DNA of 64,000 bases from Ignavibacteriales bacterium. GTDB lineage: Bacteria; Bacteroidota; Ignavibacteria; Ignavibacteriales; Melioribacteraceae. The stretch lies in contig JACOUS010000039.1 in assembly GCA_016177735.1 (NCBI GenBank), forward strand, positions 124,001 to 188,000, written 5' to 3'. Both the position numbers and the translations under genes were made by a program. This document shows, in pieces, positions 1 to 8,693 of the stretch. The notes beneath the pieces were generated by a model. It was not told where the DNA came from, made no database searches, and saw nothing but the letters and a program-made list of their open reading frames with translations. How positions within the stretch are numbered: the first letter of the stretch is position 1; every line of letters starts with the position of its first letter.

Positions 1-2
1 CC

Positions 3-1127
3 ATAATTGGAAATTTAAGCGACCGCACATGGAACAAACTTGGAAGGCGCCGCCCCTATTTTCTTGTCGGAGCTATTCTAAGTTCTGCCGCACTTTTGTT
101 GATGCCTAATTCTTCCGCGCTTTGGATGGCTGCCGGTCTGCTCTGGATTCTCGACGCTTCAATTAATATCAGCATGGAACCGTTCCGTGCATTTGTTGCA
201 GATATGCTGCCGAATGAACAGCGAACATCCGGATTTGTAATGCAAAGTTTGTTTATCGGATTAGGTGCCGTAGTTGCTTCGGCTCTGCCGTGGCTTCTTT
301 CAAATGTTTTTGGATTTGATAACGGAAGCACAAGCGGTTCGATACCCTTAACTGTAAAGTTCTCATTTTACATTGGTGCCGCCGCATTTTTAGGAGCCGT
401 ACTTTGGACAATTATTTCAACAAAAGAATATCCGCCGGAAAATCTCGAAGCTTTCAAAAATATGAAGCGAGAGAAGAAGGGTGCCGGCAAATTTTTTAAG
501 GAAATTTTTTCTTCGATTGCCGGAATGCCGAAAACGATGCGTCAGTTAGCCCGCGTACAAATTTTTACATGGCTCGGATTATTCTGCATGTGGCTCTATT
601 TTCCGGTAGCAGTCGCACGAAATGTCTTCGGTGCGCCGGATGAAACCTCGCCGATCTATCAACAAGGCGTTGAGTGGGCTGGAATTTGTTTCGCAATGTA
701 CTCCGCAATTTGTTTTGCCATCTCATTTGTTCTGCCGAAGATTGCAAATAAAATTTCGAGAAGATACACACACATACTTGCACTTGTTCTCGGCGGACTC
801 GGTTTACTCTCGGTTAGTGTCATTCATGATAAATATTTGCTATTGCTTTCAATGACCGGCGTAGGAATTGCGTGGGCAAGTATTTTATCGATGCCGTATG
901 CAATTTTATCAGGAAGTATTCCACCCGAAAAAACCGGTGTTTACATGGGCATATTTAATTTCTTTATTGTGCTTCCTGAAATTGTTGCTTCACTTGTTTT
1001 TGGATGGGTGATGCTGCATCTTCTTGATAATAATCGTTTGACTGCCGTTATTCTCGGCGGAGTATTTATGCTTGTTGCGGCACTGTTCACTTATTTTGTT
1101 GATGATACTGCCGAAGTGAGAAACTAA
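3..1127 (+). CDS. MFS sugar/cation symporter, SLC45/GPH-like (5' truncated by window)
   Basis: The reading frame is open from the first bases of the window, so the true start lies upstream. The visible part begins with a loop reading SDRTWNKLGRRRPYFLVGA, the basic loop between membrane segments 2 and 3 of the major facilitator superfamily. A run of hydrophobic segments and a second-half repeat (PEKTGVYMGIFNFFIVLPEI) follow. This resembles the SLC45/GPH-type carriers of sucrose, maltose and similar sugars; the substrate is inferred only from the family. The carrier encoded at 2052-3323 on the other strand carries an equivalent loop (DNVWFWGGRRRPFILIGA) and an equivalent second-half motif (RMGLFMGIFNLSVVLPQL), so the two are paralogues pointing toward each other. 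An inverted repeat follows the stop. Confidence 0.85.
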   Translation: MIGNLSDRTWNKLGRRRPYFLVGAILSSAALLLMPNSSALWMAAGLLWILDASINISMEPFRAFVADMLPNEQRTSGFVMQSLFIGLGAVVASALPWLLSNVFGFDNGSTSGSIPLTVKFSFYIGAAAFLGAVLWTIISTKEYPPENLEAFKNMKREKKGAGKFFKEIFSSIAGMPKTMRQLARVQIFTWLGLFCMWLYFPVAVARNVFGAPDETSPIYQQGVEWAGICFAMYSAICFAISFVLPKIANKISRRYTHILALVLGGLGLLSVSVIHDKYLLLLSMTGVGIAWASILSMPYAILSGSIPPEKTGVYMGIFNFFIVLPEIVASLVFGWVMLHLLDNNRLTAVILGGVFMLVAALFTYFVDDTAEVRN

Positions 1128-1141
1128 GTTGTCTTTAAAAT

Positions 1142-1201
1142 CTTTGTGCCTTCGCGATTTTACGGCGGATTTTTTTACCGCCAGGTCACTAAGGCACAAA
1201 G
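1142..1201. repeat. Intergenic inverted repeat between convergent genes
   Basis: CTTTGTGCCTT (1142-1152) is matched by its exact reverse complement AAGGCACAAAG (1191-1201). An inner GGCGG/CCGCC pair (1164-1168, 1178-1182) flanks a T-run. It could act as a bidirectional terminator between the two convergent genes. The text also resembles the widespread intergenic phrase 'TTTGTGCCTTCGTG', of which a second diverged copy lies near 50710. Confidence 0.55.
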
Positions 1202-1212
1202 AAAAATTAATC

Positions 1213-2049
1213 TTAATTTTTGCGAAAGATAGTTAGTACTACTTTATAATCACCCGTAAATTTTTGCCGTGAATTTTTTAGATCGAGCAAATTGACTTTT
1301 ACCTCGCGCGGTTTTTCTTCCGACACGCTGAACAGTTCTGTTTTAACTTTGTAATCTTCCTCGCCAATCCATTGTGATGTTTTTTTCTGCCAGCTTTTAC
1401 CGAGACATTTAGAAATATTGTTCGATAACTCTCTCACGATTTTCTCAGCTTCTTTGATATTATTTCCTTCGTACAAAACAGAATTATACGATCCGTCTTC
1501 ATCTAAAAAAGTATCGAGCGAACCTTCCAGTTTTACAAAAGGCTGCTGCGAATCAAAAGAATTTTCGAACAGAAGAAAATATGCTTTAGCATGTTCGGCA
1601 ATAAATTTTATGCGCGAGCAGAAATCAGCATCCGCGGAAAGAGAAATCGAATTGGCAGATGCAAACGCATATTGAAAAGTATAACTTCCTGAAGCGGTTG
1701 AATCGCCGGCAACATAAAGTATCCACTCCCCTTCTTCGGGTACAGAAGCAATTAAACTCGCAACATTATTTTGATCGCCGTTACTTTGTTTGTACACTTC
1801 ACCCTTCTGCGATACAAATGCGAGCCGCGGCTGAAATTTATCCGAGTAAACGACAAAATTAACAGCTTCGCCTTTGTACAAAGTGATTTCGTAACCGTCG
1901 TATCTGCCGAAACCGCTCTTAAATTTATCGGTACTGTTCAGCGTTCCCTTTACCTCGTTGAATTCAACTGCAAACTGGGCGGATAAATTTTGGGAACACA
2001 AAATTGAAATCAAAATAACAAAAAAGATTTTGCTGATCATTTGTTTCAT
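1213..2049 (-). CDS. Secreted protein, PPC-like N-terminal region
   Basis: 278 residues with a clear signal peptide (MKQMISKIFFVILISILCSQ, cleavage near LSAQ-F). Residues about 28-130 look like a bacterial pre-peptidase C-terminal (PPC) beta-sandwich: a 'YDGYEITLYKGEAVNFVVYS' strand pair and later 'EEGEWILYVAGDSTASGSYTF'. The rest is charged and not recognised. No catalytic motif is visible. It starts 2 bases after the stop of the upstream MFS carrier gene on the same strand, so the two are probably co-transcribed. A periplasmic or surface partner of the carrier is possible but only inferred from position. Confidence 0.7.
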   Translation of the reverse strand: MKQMISKIFFVILISILCSQNLSAQFAVEFNEVKGTLNSTDKFKSGFGRYDGYEITLYKGEAVNFVVYSDKFQPRLAFVSQKGEVYKQSNGDQNNVASLIASVPEEGEWILYVAGDSTASGSYTFQYAFASANSISLSADADFCSRIKFIAEHAKAYFLLFENSFDSQQPFVKLEGSLDTFLDEDGSYNSVLYEGNNIKEAEKIVRELSNNISKCLGKSWQKKTSQWIGEEDYKVKTELFSVSEEKPREVKVNLLDLKNSRQKFTGDYKVVLTIFRKN

Positions 2050-2051
2050 TG

Positions 2052-3323
2052 TTAATGCCCTGATTGCATTTTAACACTTTGTTTTGAATTAACCGGAGAA
2101 TCTTTTACCATAAACCATAACAACGATGAAGTTAACAATGTTACTCCACTGATGATGAATATAAGATTCTTATCGCCGGAATTTTGAACGAACGTACCGA
2201 GCACAAGACTTACAAACAATTGCGGAAGCACAACAGACAAATTGAATATTCCCATGAACAAACCCATCCGGTTCTTATTTACTTTTTCAGACATGATTGC
2301 AAAGGGCAGACTTACAATTGCTGCCCAGCCGATGCCGCACACTGCCATCAACGACCACACCAATATTGAACTTTTCCCGAACAACACAATGCCGAAATAA
2401 CCGAGCGACATAATTGCAACAGCCGAAAGATGTGTTTTTACTCTGCCGATTTTTTCAGTGATTGGTTCGAGCACAAGTGCCGGAAGCAGAGCTCCGACAG
2501 CGTTTAAAATTAAAAATGAAATTGAAAGTATCTGCCCGGTTTCGTCCGGTGTTGACGGATTCAATTTTTGTTCAACGTAACCGATCATGTAAACAAACAT
2601 TGTCTGTACGCCAATCCACGAAAATGAATGTGCAAACAAAAGTTTTAGAAATTGGCTCCAATCCGTTTTCGATTCGACGACTGCCGATTCAGAACTTAGC
2701 GAAGTTTTTAACTCACGCGGTTCTTTTATAAACAATATTGGTATTATTGAAAACACGAGCACAAGAATAACGCCGAAGTAGATCAAAAAATAATTTCCGA
2801 AAATGGCGCCGATTGCATAAGCAAGAACACCGAACGAACCGGAGATTGTCTGCATCCATGTATATCCTTTTGTTCGCGGTACCCCATCAGGAGTTACATC
2901 TGCAATTATTGAACGTGTTGGATTGAAACTCACATTTATTGCGAGGTCTAAAGTTAATGCAACGATAACAGCAACAATTATAATATTCGAGATGCCGAAG
3001 AAACTGCTGATCGAATCGATATTCGGCAGAGCAAATAACATCAACGCTGCCAATGTTGCACCGATTAAAATAAACGGTCTGCGTCTTCCTCCCCAAAACC
3101 AAACATTGTCGCTAACCAAACCAACTATCGGTTGGCCGATGATGCCGGCAAGGGGTCCGGCTGCCCAAACAAAACCAATCTCGTGAAGATCCAAATTGTA
3201 CTTTGTGCGCATAAGCCAGCTAAGTGCGGCTATCTGAATTGATAATGCAAATCCCATCGCAGTAGCCGGAAGACTAAGAATGGAATAAAAAGTGTTAGAT
3301 AGTTTTTTCTGAATTTCCAACAT
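2052..3323 (-). CDS. MFS transporter, SLC45/GPH-like sugar carrier
   Basis: 423 residues with about twelve hydrophobic segments. Features seen are the first-half loop DNVWFWGGRRRPFILIGAT and preceding GPLAGIIGQPIVGLVSD, the second-half MGIFNLSVVLPQ motif, and a charged C-terminal tail. These fit the glycoside/SLC45-like branch of the major facilitator superfamily, which imports sugars with a cation; substrate unknown. It is first in a two-gene unit with the secreted protein downstream. It is a paralogue of the truncated carrier at the window start, which lies on the opposite strand beyond that secreted-protein gene. Confidence 0.88.
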   Translation of the reverse strand: MLEIQKKLSNTFYSILSLPATAMGFALSIQIAALSWLMRTKYNLDLHEIGFVWAAGPLAGIIGQPIVGLVSDNVWFWGGRRRPFILIGATLAALMLFALPNIDSISSFFGISNIIIVAVIVALTLDLAINVSFNPTRSIIADVTPDGVPRTKGYTWMQTISGSFGVLAYAIGAIFGNYFLIYFGVILVLVFSIIPILFIKEPRELKTSLSSESAVVESKTDWSQFLKLLFAHSFSWIGVQTMFVYMIGYVEQKLNPSTPDETGQILSISFLILNAVGALLPALVLEPITEKIGRVKTHLSAVAIMSLGYFGIVLFGKSSILVWSLMAVCGIGWAAIVSLPFAIMSEKVNKNRMGLFMGIFNLSVVLPQLFVSLVLGTFVQNSGDKNLIFIISGVTLLTSSLLWFMVKDSPVNSKQSVKMQSGH

Positions 3324-3470
3324 GAGTGCCTCTCATTTTTTCAGTATTAATAAAATATTAAAAGTGATTTTTGATTCCCAAACATGTCTTGCTCATGATC
3401 TTAATCCTGTTCTTACTCTCTCATCGCGAACAAGAAAAAGAGCAATATCCAATTGAAGAGTATGATTTTT

Positions 3471-4220
3471 TTAGAATGGAATCTTTTGCAGCAAAGTTTC
3501 GCATCCGAAAGAAATGCATTCTCTTATTACCGGAATATCTGGCAGTTTAATTTTGGGCAGCCCGAATCTCAAAACATAGATCGGTCTAAAAAGAAATAAT
3601 TCTTTTTTTACCGGGATGAAATTCCTGATTGCACAATGATACTCAAAATCATTTATAGTAATACCGGTGCTGTAGTGGAGCTTTATTTCATCGGCATAAT
3701 CATTTTTTTCACCAAGTGACGAGGCAATTTGTTTTAACAAACTTTTTGGGAGAAGGTGCAGATACGGAATAAATTTCAGATAGCTTTTGGCTATCTGCTG
3801 ATGACCGGCAAACGGAGATAACTTCGGCGGAAAACTCATGAATAAAAAGCCGCGGTCGTTGAGAAGTTTTTCGAGATTATTAAATGCAGCATGTTTATCC
3901 GGCACATGCTCTATTACTTCTCTCATAATTATTACATCAAATTTCCCTTCTAATTTTTGGGGAAGCTGCGAATCAGTAATATCTCCTACCAAAATATTCA
4001 GCTTCGGATTCTTCTCTTTAGCAATATTTACACGTTCGCCGCTGATCTCGACACCGTGTACATCCATTCCAAGTTCGAGAAGCACTTCCATCAAGCCGCC
4101 TTCGGCACAGCCTACTTCAAGAACTCTGGCTTTATGGAAATTGGGTATGTTTTTTTGAAAGTACGGAAGAAGGTAATTCCTTGTAAATTCTTTTTGTTCG
4201 TAGAAATGTTTTTCAGCCAT
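3471..4220 (-). CDS. Class I SAM-dependent methyltransferase
   Basis: 249 residues. The SAM-binding glycine-rich motif I is VLEVGCAEGGLMEVLLE (about residues 33-49). The acidic end of strand 2 is DVHGVEIS, motif II is FDVIIMREVIEHVPD (typical of UbiG/methyltransf_11-23 enzymes), and a later strand reads FLFMSFPPKLSPFAGHQ. The C-terminal third, with aromatic and basic residues, would hold the substrate site. Substrate not identifiable; the closest general types methylate lipids, quinones or glycan precursors. It stands alone on the minus strand, divergent from smpB, which begins about 160 bases away. Confidence 0.85.
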   Translation of the reverse strand: MAEKHFYEQKEFTRNYLLPYFQKNIPNFHKARVLEVGCAEGGLMEVLLELGMDVHGVEISGERVNIAKEKNPKLNILVGDITDSQLPQKLEGKFDVIIMREVIEHVPDKHAAFNNLEKLLNDRGFLFMSFPPKLSPFAGHQQIAKSYLKFIPYLHLLPKSLLKQIASSLGEKNDYADEIKLHYSTGITINDFEYHCAIRNFIPVKKELFLFRPIYVLRFGLPKIKLPDIPVIRECISFGCETLLQKIPF

Positions 4221-4331
4221 AGAAATCTTTCAGCAATGTTATAAGAAAATTTACTCAAAGTTTTTGGTCGTACAAAACTTTCACCGCAATTTAAAAAAAA
4301 TTTTGTCAGAAATTTGAAATCGGCTAAATTC

Positions 4332-4362
4332 TTGTATTTATTGTGCATTAAAAATAAATTTG
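4332..4362 (+). promoter_or_regulatory. Bacteroidota-type sigma-A promoter for smpB
   Basis: TTG at 4332-4334, a 20-base spacer, then TAAATTTG at 4355-4362, matching the TTG-N19-21-TAnnTTTG consensus known from Bacteroidota. A start point about 7 bases downstream would give a leader of roughly 10-12 bases before the ATG at 4381. It would also exclude the in-frame TTG at 4360 as the translation start. Confidence 0.55.
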
Positions 4363-4380
4363 GTTCGCAATTTTTGGCTT

Positions 4381-4836
4381 ATGAGCGAAAACCCTGAAGA
4401 GAAAAACATAACGGTCAACAGAAAAGCACAGCATGAATATTTCATACTGAATAAATATGAAGCTGGAATCATTCTTGTCGGTACCGAAGTAAAGGCTCTG
4501 CGGCAAAACAGAGCTAATCTTGTTGACAGCTATGCTGTATTAATAAATGACGAAGTCTGGCTTTTGGATGCAAATATTTCTGTTTATGATCAAGGCAGCT
4601 ACAATAATCATGATCCTCTTCGTAAAAGGAAGCTGCTGTTGAACAAAAGCGAGATAAGAAAACTAAAGAAAGCCGTTTCCGAAAAAGGAAATACTTTAAT
4701 TCCACTGAGACTCTATTTCAAAAGCGGAAAAGTAAAAGTTGAACTTGCTGTTGCAAGCGGCAAAAAGCAATACGATAAACGCGAAGACATCGCAAAAAGA
4801 GATTTGAAGAGAGAACTTCAAAGAAGCATTAAATAA
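4381..4836 (+). CDS. smpB: SsrA-binding protein SmpB
   Basis: 151 residues from the ATG at 4381. An in-frame TTG at 4360 would add seven residues but overlaps the predicted promoter. SmpB binds tmRNA and delivers it to stalled ribosomes for trans-translation. Seen: N-terminal VNRKAQHEYFILNKYEAGI, the signature GTEVKALRQNRANLVDSYA, and the ISVYDQGSYNNHDPLRKRKLLL loop-and-strand region. The basic C-terminal tail (KKQYDKREDIAKRD, then LKRELQRSIK) enters the mRNA channel. Length is normal for the family. tyrS follows after 19 bases and pyruvoyl arginine decarboxylase after that, so the three form one transcription unit. Confidence 0.96.
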   Translation: MSENPEEKNITVNRKAQHEYFILNKYEAGIILVGTEVKALRQNRANLVDSYAVLINDEVWLLDANISVYDQGSYNNHDPLRKRKLLLNKSEIRKLKKAVSEKGNTLIPLRLYFKSGKVKVELAVASGKKQYDKREDIAKRDLKRELQRSIK

Positions 4837-4855
4837 TTTTAAACCGGAGTTTATA

Positions 4856-6088
4856 TTGAATAACAAAACACTCTTCCCGCCTATCAACGAACAGATGGAT
4901 CTCATAAAGAGAGGCGCTGTTGAAATTATACCCGAAGAAGAGTTAGTACAAAAATTAGAGAAGTCCTTAAAGGAACAAAAACCTCTTAACATAAAACTTG
5001 GTTGCGACCCGACACGTCCCGATCTTCATCTCGGTCACTCCGTTGTATTAAGAAAGCTCGCACAGTTTCAACAACTCGGTCATCAGGCAATTTTAATTAT
5101 CGGTGATTTTACCGGAATGATCGGCGATCCATCTGGAAGAAATACTTCGCGTCCGCCTCTTTCTTTGGAAGAAGCTCACGAGAACGGTAAATCTTATTTC
5201 GAACAAGCGTCAAAAATTCTTGATCGAGAAAAAACAAAGATTGTACACAATTCCGAGTGGCTTGGCAAAATGAGTTTTGCAGATGTAATTAAACTCGCAT
5301 CGAAATATACTGTAGCGCGAATGCTTGAACGAGATGATTTTACAAAACGCTACAAAGGCGGAATACCAATTAGTATGCACGAGATTCTCTACCCTCTCGC
5401 ACAAGCGATGGATTCTGTTGCTATTCAGAGTGATGTAGAACTTGGCGGCACGGATCAAAAATTTAATCTACTCGTTGGCAGAGATATCCAACGTGAATTT
5501 GGAGTTACTCCTCAAGTAATTTTAACTATGCCGCTTCTGGTTGGTACAGACGGCGTAGAAAAGATGAGTAAGTCGTACGATAACTACATCGGCATTAACG
5601 AATCGCCGAAAGATATTTACGGAAAAACTCTTTCTATACCGGACGATTTGATTCAACTCTATTTTGAATTAACTACTAATGTGCCGAACGAAAAGCTGAG
5701 GGCAATCAGTCAAGAGCTTACAAATCCCGAAGTTAACCCGCGCAATTTAAAAAGAGAATTAGCGCGCAAACTTGTATCGATGTATAACAGCGAGGAACAA
5801 GCATGGGAAGCCGAACGAGAGTTCGATAATATTTTTGTGAAGAAAGGTCTGCCTGATAATGTTTCGGATTTTGTGATCGAACCGGATATAAATGAAATTG
5901 ACATACTCGAACTAATTGTAAAAGTAAATTTTGCTCCGACAAAAAGCGAAGCGCGCAGATTAGTGCAGCAAGGCGGAGTAACGATTGACGGCGAAAAAAT
6001 TAACGATGTAAAAGAGATGATAAAAATCGAGAGCCCGAAAATTTTAAAAGTGGGTAAAAGAAATTTTGTTAGATTAATCAAAAACTAA
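4856..6088 (+). CDS. tyrS: Tyrosyl-tRNA synthetase
   Basis: 410 residues; class I aminoacyl-tRNA synthetase that charges tRNA-Tyr. HIGH-type motif HLGH at residues 58-61. The following [13 protein letters not shown] loop and the tyrosine pocket segment [19 protein letters not shown] are typical. KMSKS is intact at residues 236-240. The C-terminal S4-like RNA-binding domain ([20 protein letters not shown]) is complete. The start is a TTG (4856) seven bases after GGAG in CCGGAG; no ATG fits. The DPSGR loop and compact C-terminus put it in the longer TyrS2-like class. Second gene of the smpB unit. Confidence 0.96.
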   Translation: MNNKTLFPPINEQMDLIKRGAVEIIPEEELVQKLEKSLKEQKPLNIKLGCDPTRPDLHLGHSVVLRKLAQFQQLGHQAILIIGDFTGMIGDPSGRNTSRPPLSLEEAHENGKSYFEQASKILDREKTKIVHNSEWLGKMSFADVIKLASKYTVARMLERDDFTKRYKGGIPISMHEILYPLAQAMDSVAIQSDVELGGTDQKFNLLVGRDIQREFGVTPQVILTMPLLVGTDGVEKMSKSYDNYIGINESPKDIYGKTLSIPDDLIQLYFELTTNVPNEKLRAISQELTNPEVNPRNLKRELARKLVSMYNSEEQAWEAEREFDNIFVKKGLPDNVSDFVIEPDINEIDILELIVKVNFAPTKSEARRLVQQGGVTIDGEKINDVKEMIKIESPKILKVGKRNFVRLIKN

Positions 6089-6107
6089 AAACACGGAGGT
6101 AAATGAA

Positions 6108-6653
6108 TTGTACGTTCCAACAAGAATCTTTTTTACCAAAGGCGTAGGAAAGCATAAAGAATATCTTGCATCTTTCGAATTAGCTTTACGAAGCGCCGGC
6201 ATCGAGATATGTAATCTCGTTTCAGTCAGCAGTATTTTTCCGGTAGGTGCAAAAGTTATTACAAGGCAGCAAGGTTTGAAGCTTTTAAAACCGGGTCAAA
6301 TAACTCACTGCGTTATGGCACGAAATGCAACTAACGAACCGAATCGTTTAATTGCCTCTTCTATCGGCGTTGCTATTCCGGCAGATAAAAATATGTACGG
6401 ATACCTTTCCGAACATCATCCGTACGGCGAAACCGAAAAAGTAGCCGGCGATTATGCCGAAGATTTGGCTGCAACTATGCTTGCTACTACATTAGGCATT
6501 GAATTCGAAGCAGAAAAAGCATGGAATGAACGTGAACAAGTTTATAAAATGTCTGGCAAGATTGTTCGTTCTTTCAATGTTACTCAATCTGCACAAGGCG
6601 ATAAAAACGGATTGTGGACAACTGTAATTTCTGTTGGAGTTTTACTTCCATAA
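6108..6653 (+). CDS. Pyruvoyl-dependent arginine decarboxylase
   Basis: 181 residues. The family makes agmatine from arginine, the first step of one polyamine route. Its pyruvoyl cofactor forms when the chain cuts itself at a Ser-Ser pair; here that is in [13 protein letters not shown] (residues about 37-49), followed by the usual [20 protein letters not shown]. The conserved [10 protein letters not shown] and a late EREQVY glutamate region are also present. Start is the TTG at 6108, eight bases after GGAGG (6095-6099). A competing ATG at 6103 lies in another frame and opens only a 15-codon ORF. A strong terminator follows the stop. Confidence 0.92.
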   Translation: MYVPTRIFFTKGVGKHKEYLASFELALRSAGIEICNLVSVSSIFPVGAKVITRQQGLKLLKPGQITHCVMARNATNEPNRLIASSIGVAIPADKNMYGYLSEHHPYGETEKVAGDYAEDLAATMLATTLGIEFEAEKAWNEREQVYKMSGKIVRSFNVTQSAQGDKNGLWTTVISVGVLLP

Positions 6654-6665
6654 ATATTTTACAAC

Positions 6666-6692
6666 GAGCGGATTTAAGTCCGCTCTTTTTTT
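6666..6692 (+). terminator. Rho-independent terminator of the smpB-tyrS-arginine decarboxylase unit
   Basis: GAGCGGA (6666-6672), loop TTTAAG, TCCGCTC (6679-6685), then seven T. The perfect 7-bp GC-rich stem also overlaps the stop codon of the convergent symporter gene (6674). Confidence 0.85.
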
Positions 6693-8053
6693 ATACCAAT
6701 CAAGTGAATAATTCCGCTTGCGACTAAACCGATTATCATCGGTTCTACTGTCATCACAAATTCCGTTGGATAAAATTTTTGAATGATGAGCCAAATTAAA
6801 CTTGCCGAAACCCCAGCTATCATTTCTACAATTGCAAACTTTGGAGATACTTTTAAGTAATTGAAGTACGCGCCGAAAATCAAAAAGATAATTCCCGGTA
6901 TGCAGATACTTCCAATCAAATACCAAATTGAAATTACAGAATTGATGTTGTAAGAAATGAGCAAAGCAATCAGCGACGCAACTACAATTCCAATGCGAGT
7001 ATGTTTGATAAGTTTTCTGTCGTTTGAATTGCTGGTGACTTTCGTAATCAAATCTCTGCCGAAAGTGGTTGCACTTATAAATAAGAAACTGTTCGAAGTA
7101 GAAATTATAGTGGCGAAAAGTGCGGCGTAAAAAATTCCTTTCAATCCGCTTCCAAGAATTTTTTCAGCGTACAACGGAAAAGCGAGCACCGGATTATCCA
7201 AATCATGCAATACAGCTTTCGAAAACAAGCCGGTAGTTGTTGTTAAAAAATCAAACAGCATCCAGAAAAGAACTGAGATTAAAATTCCGTACTTGGCTGT
7301 TTTGCCGTCTCGTGCAGAGTTGCACCGTTGATGAAAACCGGGATCGGCAAAAGTCCACAAAGCAATTAAGCACCAAACAATAATGTAGAGCGGCGAAGTT
7401 CCGCCGGTTAGTTTTAAATGATTTGCCGGCAGATGCGATTCAAGAAAATCAAGACTGCCGATGTTTAGAAATGAAACCACAACGATAATTATAAATCCAC
7501 CGAACATTACGAAGAATTGGAATACATCCGTGTACAAATCCGATTTGTACCCGCCTTTCATCAAATAGATTGATGAAAAAAGAAGCGATAAAATTAAAGC
7601 CGGCAAAAGATCAATTTTGAAAACGAGCTGAATAATATTTGCTATCATCAAAATGTAAGGCGCCGGAGAAACAAGAATAAAAATTAAGAGAGCCGAAATT
7701 ACCGCGGCTCTCTTTCCGTATGTCTGCTCGATCTTATCGGGAATTGTTATGAGTGAAGCGTTTCTAATTTTTTCTGCAAAGAAAAATGCAAACAAGATTG
7801 CAAAAATGTAGTACGGTAATCCTTGAGTAAACCAGCTCAGCAATCCGCTGCGGTAAGTAAATTCACCGACACCGAGAATTCCTCCGTACCAAGTAGAAAC
7901 ATTGGTGAATATGAAAAGCCACAATCCGACTTTTCTGCCTGAGAGAAGATAATCGGTTCCGCTCTCGTTTGATTTTGCAAACAGTCCGATCAACATAAGT
8001 ACGGCAAAGAAACCGCCTATTATCAGCAAATCTAAAAAACTAAACGAGACCAT
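6674..8053 (-). CDS. SSS-family sodium:solute symporter, predicted thiamine transporter
   Basis: 459 residues with about thirteen hydrophobic segments and SSS-family features: YLLSGRKVGLWLFIFTNVST and GVGEFTYRSGLLSWFTQGLPY near the N-terminus, and SNSFLFISATTFGRDL in the middle. It is the last gene of an operon headed by a TPP riboswitch and overlaps the thiamine pyrophosphokinase gene by 14 bases. By that context it most likely brings thiamine or a precursor across the inner membrane by sodium symport (inference). In many Bacteroidota the equivalent gene is pnuT, of a different family; SSS-type thiamine carriers (ThiV-like) have been proposed in other bacteria. Sequence alone would only give 'SSS solute symporter'. 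Confidence 0.85.
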   Translation of the reverse strand: MVSFSFLDLLIIGGFFAVLMLIGLFAKSNESGTDYLLSGRKVGLWLFIFTNVSTWYGGILGVGEFTYRSGLLSWFTQGLPYYIFAILFAFFFAEKIRNASLITIPDKIEQTYGKRAAVISALLIFILVSPAPYILMIANIIQLVFKIDLLPALILSLLFSSIYLMKGGYKSDLYTDVFQFFVMFGGFIIIVVVSFLNIGSLDFLESHLPANHLKLTGGTSPLYIIVWCLIALWTFADPGFHQRCNSARDGKTAKYGILISVLFWMLFDFLTTTTGLFSKAVLHDLDNPVLAFPLYAEKILGSGLKGIFYAALFATIISTSNSFLFISATTFGRDLITKVTSNSNDRKLIKHTRIGIVVASLIALLISYNINSVISIWYLIGSICIPGIIFLIFGAYFNYLKVSPKFAIVEMIAGVSASLIWLIIQKFYPTEFVMTVEPMIIGLVASGIIHLIGIKKERT

Positions 8054-8693
8054 TTTTCTTCAGCAGATTAAAGTTGCGGACAACAAATGCAACACCGTTT
8101 TTTATTTTCAATGTTACCAATTCACCCTTTGCAACATTGCTTGTACTTTCTTTTTTGCCGAAATGTAGTGCCGAATCCGTCAGTTTGTATTTCAAACCGG
8201 TAGAAGTAATTTTTGTTTTACCGTCAAACCCGTAAAGCGAGATTGTTTCTCCGGGAAATGTTTTTAATGAAACGGTTCCGGTGTACGGTTTCAAAATAGA
8301 TTCTTCGTGAATGATGCTGATTTTGATCGTGTCATAAAATTTTAGAACAATTCCGAGATTGCAGATCGAGTGATCCAGCCGGTTGCCGGTTGCGCCAAGC
8401 AAAACTACTTCTGTGAATTTATGTTTCATCGCAAACTTGAGGCACTTTTCAACATCGGTATCGTTCTGTCTTTTTATTTGAATGATTTTCGCGCGGTCAA
8501 AATAGTAATCATACGTTTCCGGTTTTATCGAATCGAGATCGCCGATGATGTAATCCGGCAGAAGTTCATATTTAACGGCGGAGTTGGCTCCGCCGTCTGC
8601 ACAAATTAATGTTTCGTATCCGACTTTGTATAAATAATTAAAAACATTTTTCGGCGGCGGAGTACCGTTCGCCAGAATTATACATTTTTTCAT
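8040..8693 (-). CDS. Thiamine pyrophosphokinase
   Basis: 217 residues. It transfers pyrophosphate from ATP to thiamine, giving the cofactor TPP. Seen: LICADGGANSAVKYELLPDYIIGDLDSI, split here as ADGGAN and GDLDSI, the two acidic metal/ATP motifs. These are followed by QNDTDVEKCLKFA and LGATGNRLDHSICN, all in family order. The C-terminal beta-sandwich (SLYGFDGKTKITSTGLKYKL) that holds thiamine is complete. Its ATG overlaps the stop of the TonB receptor gene by 4 bases and its 3' end overlaps the symporter by 14 bases, so translation is probably coupled. Controlled by the upstream TPP riboswitch. Confidence 0.93.
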   Translation of the reverse strand: MKKCIILANGTPPPKNVFNYLYKVGYETLICADGGANSAVKYELLPDYIIGDLDSIKPETYDYYFDRAKIIQIKRQNDTDVEKCLKFAMKHKFTEVVLLGATGNRLDHSICNLGIVLKFYDTIKISIIHEESILKPYTGTVSLKTFPGETISLYGFDGKTKITSTGLKYKLTDSALHFGKKESTSNVAKGELVTLKIKNGVAFVVRNFNLLKKNGLV

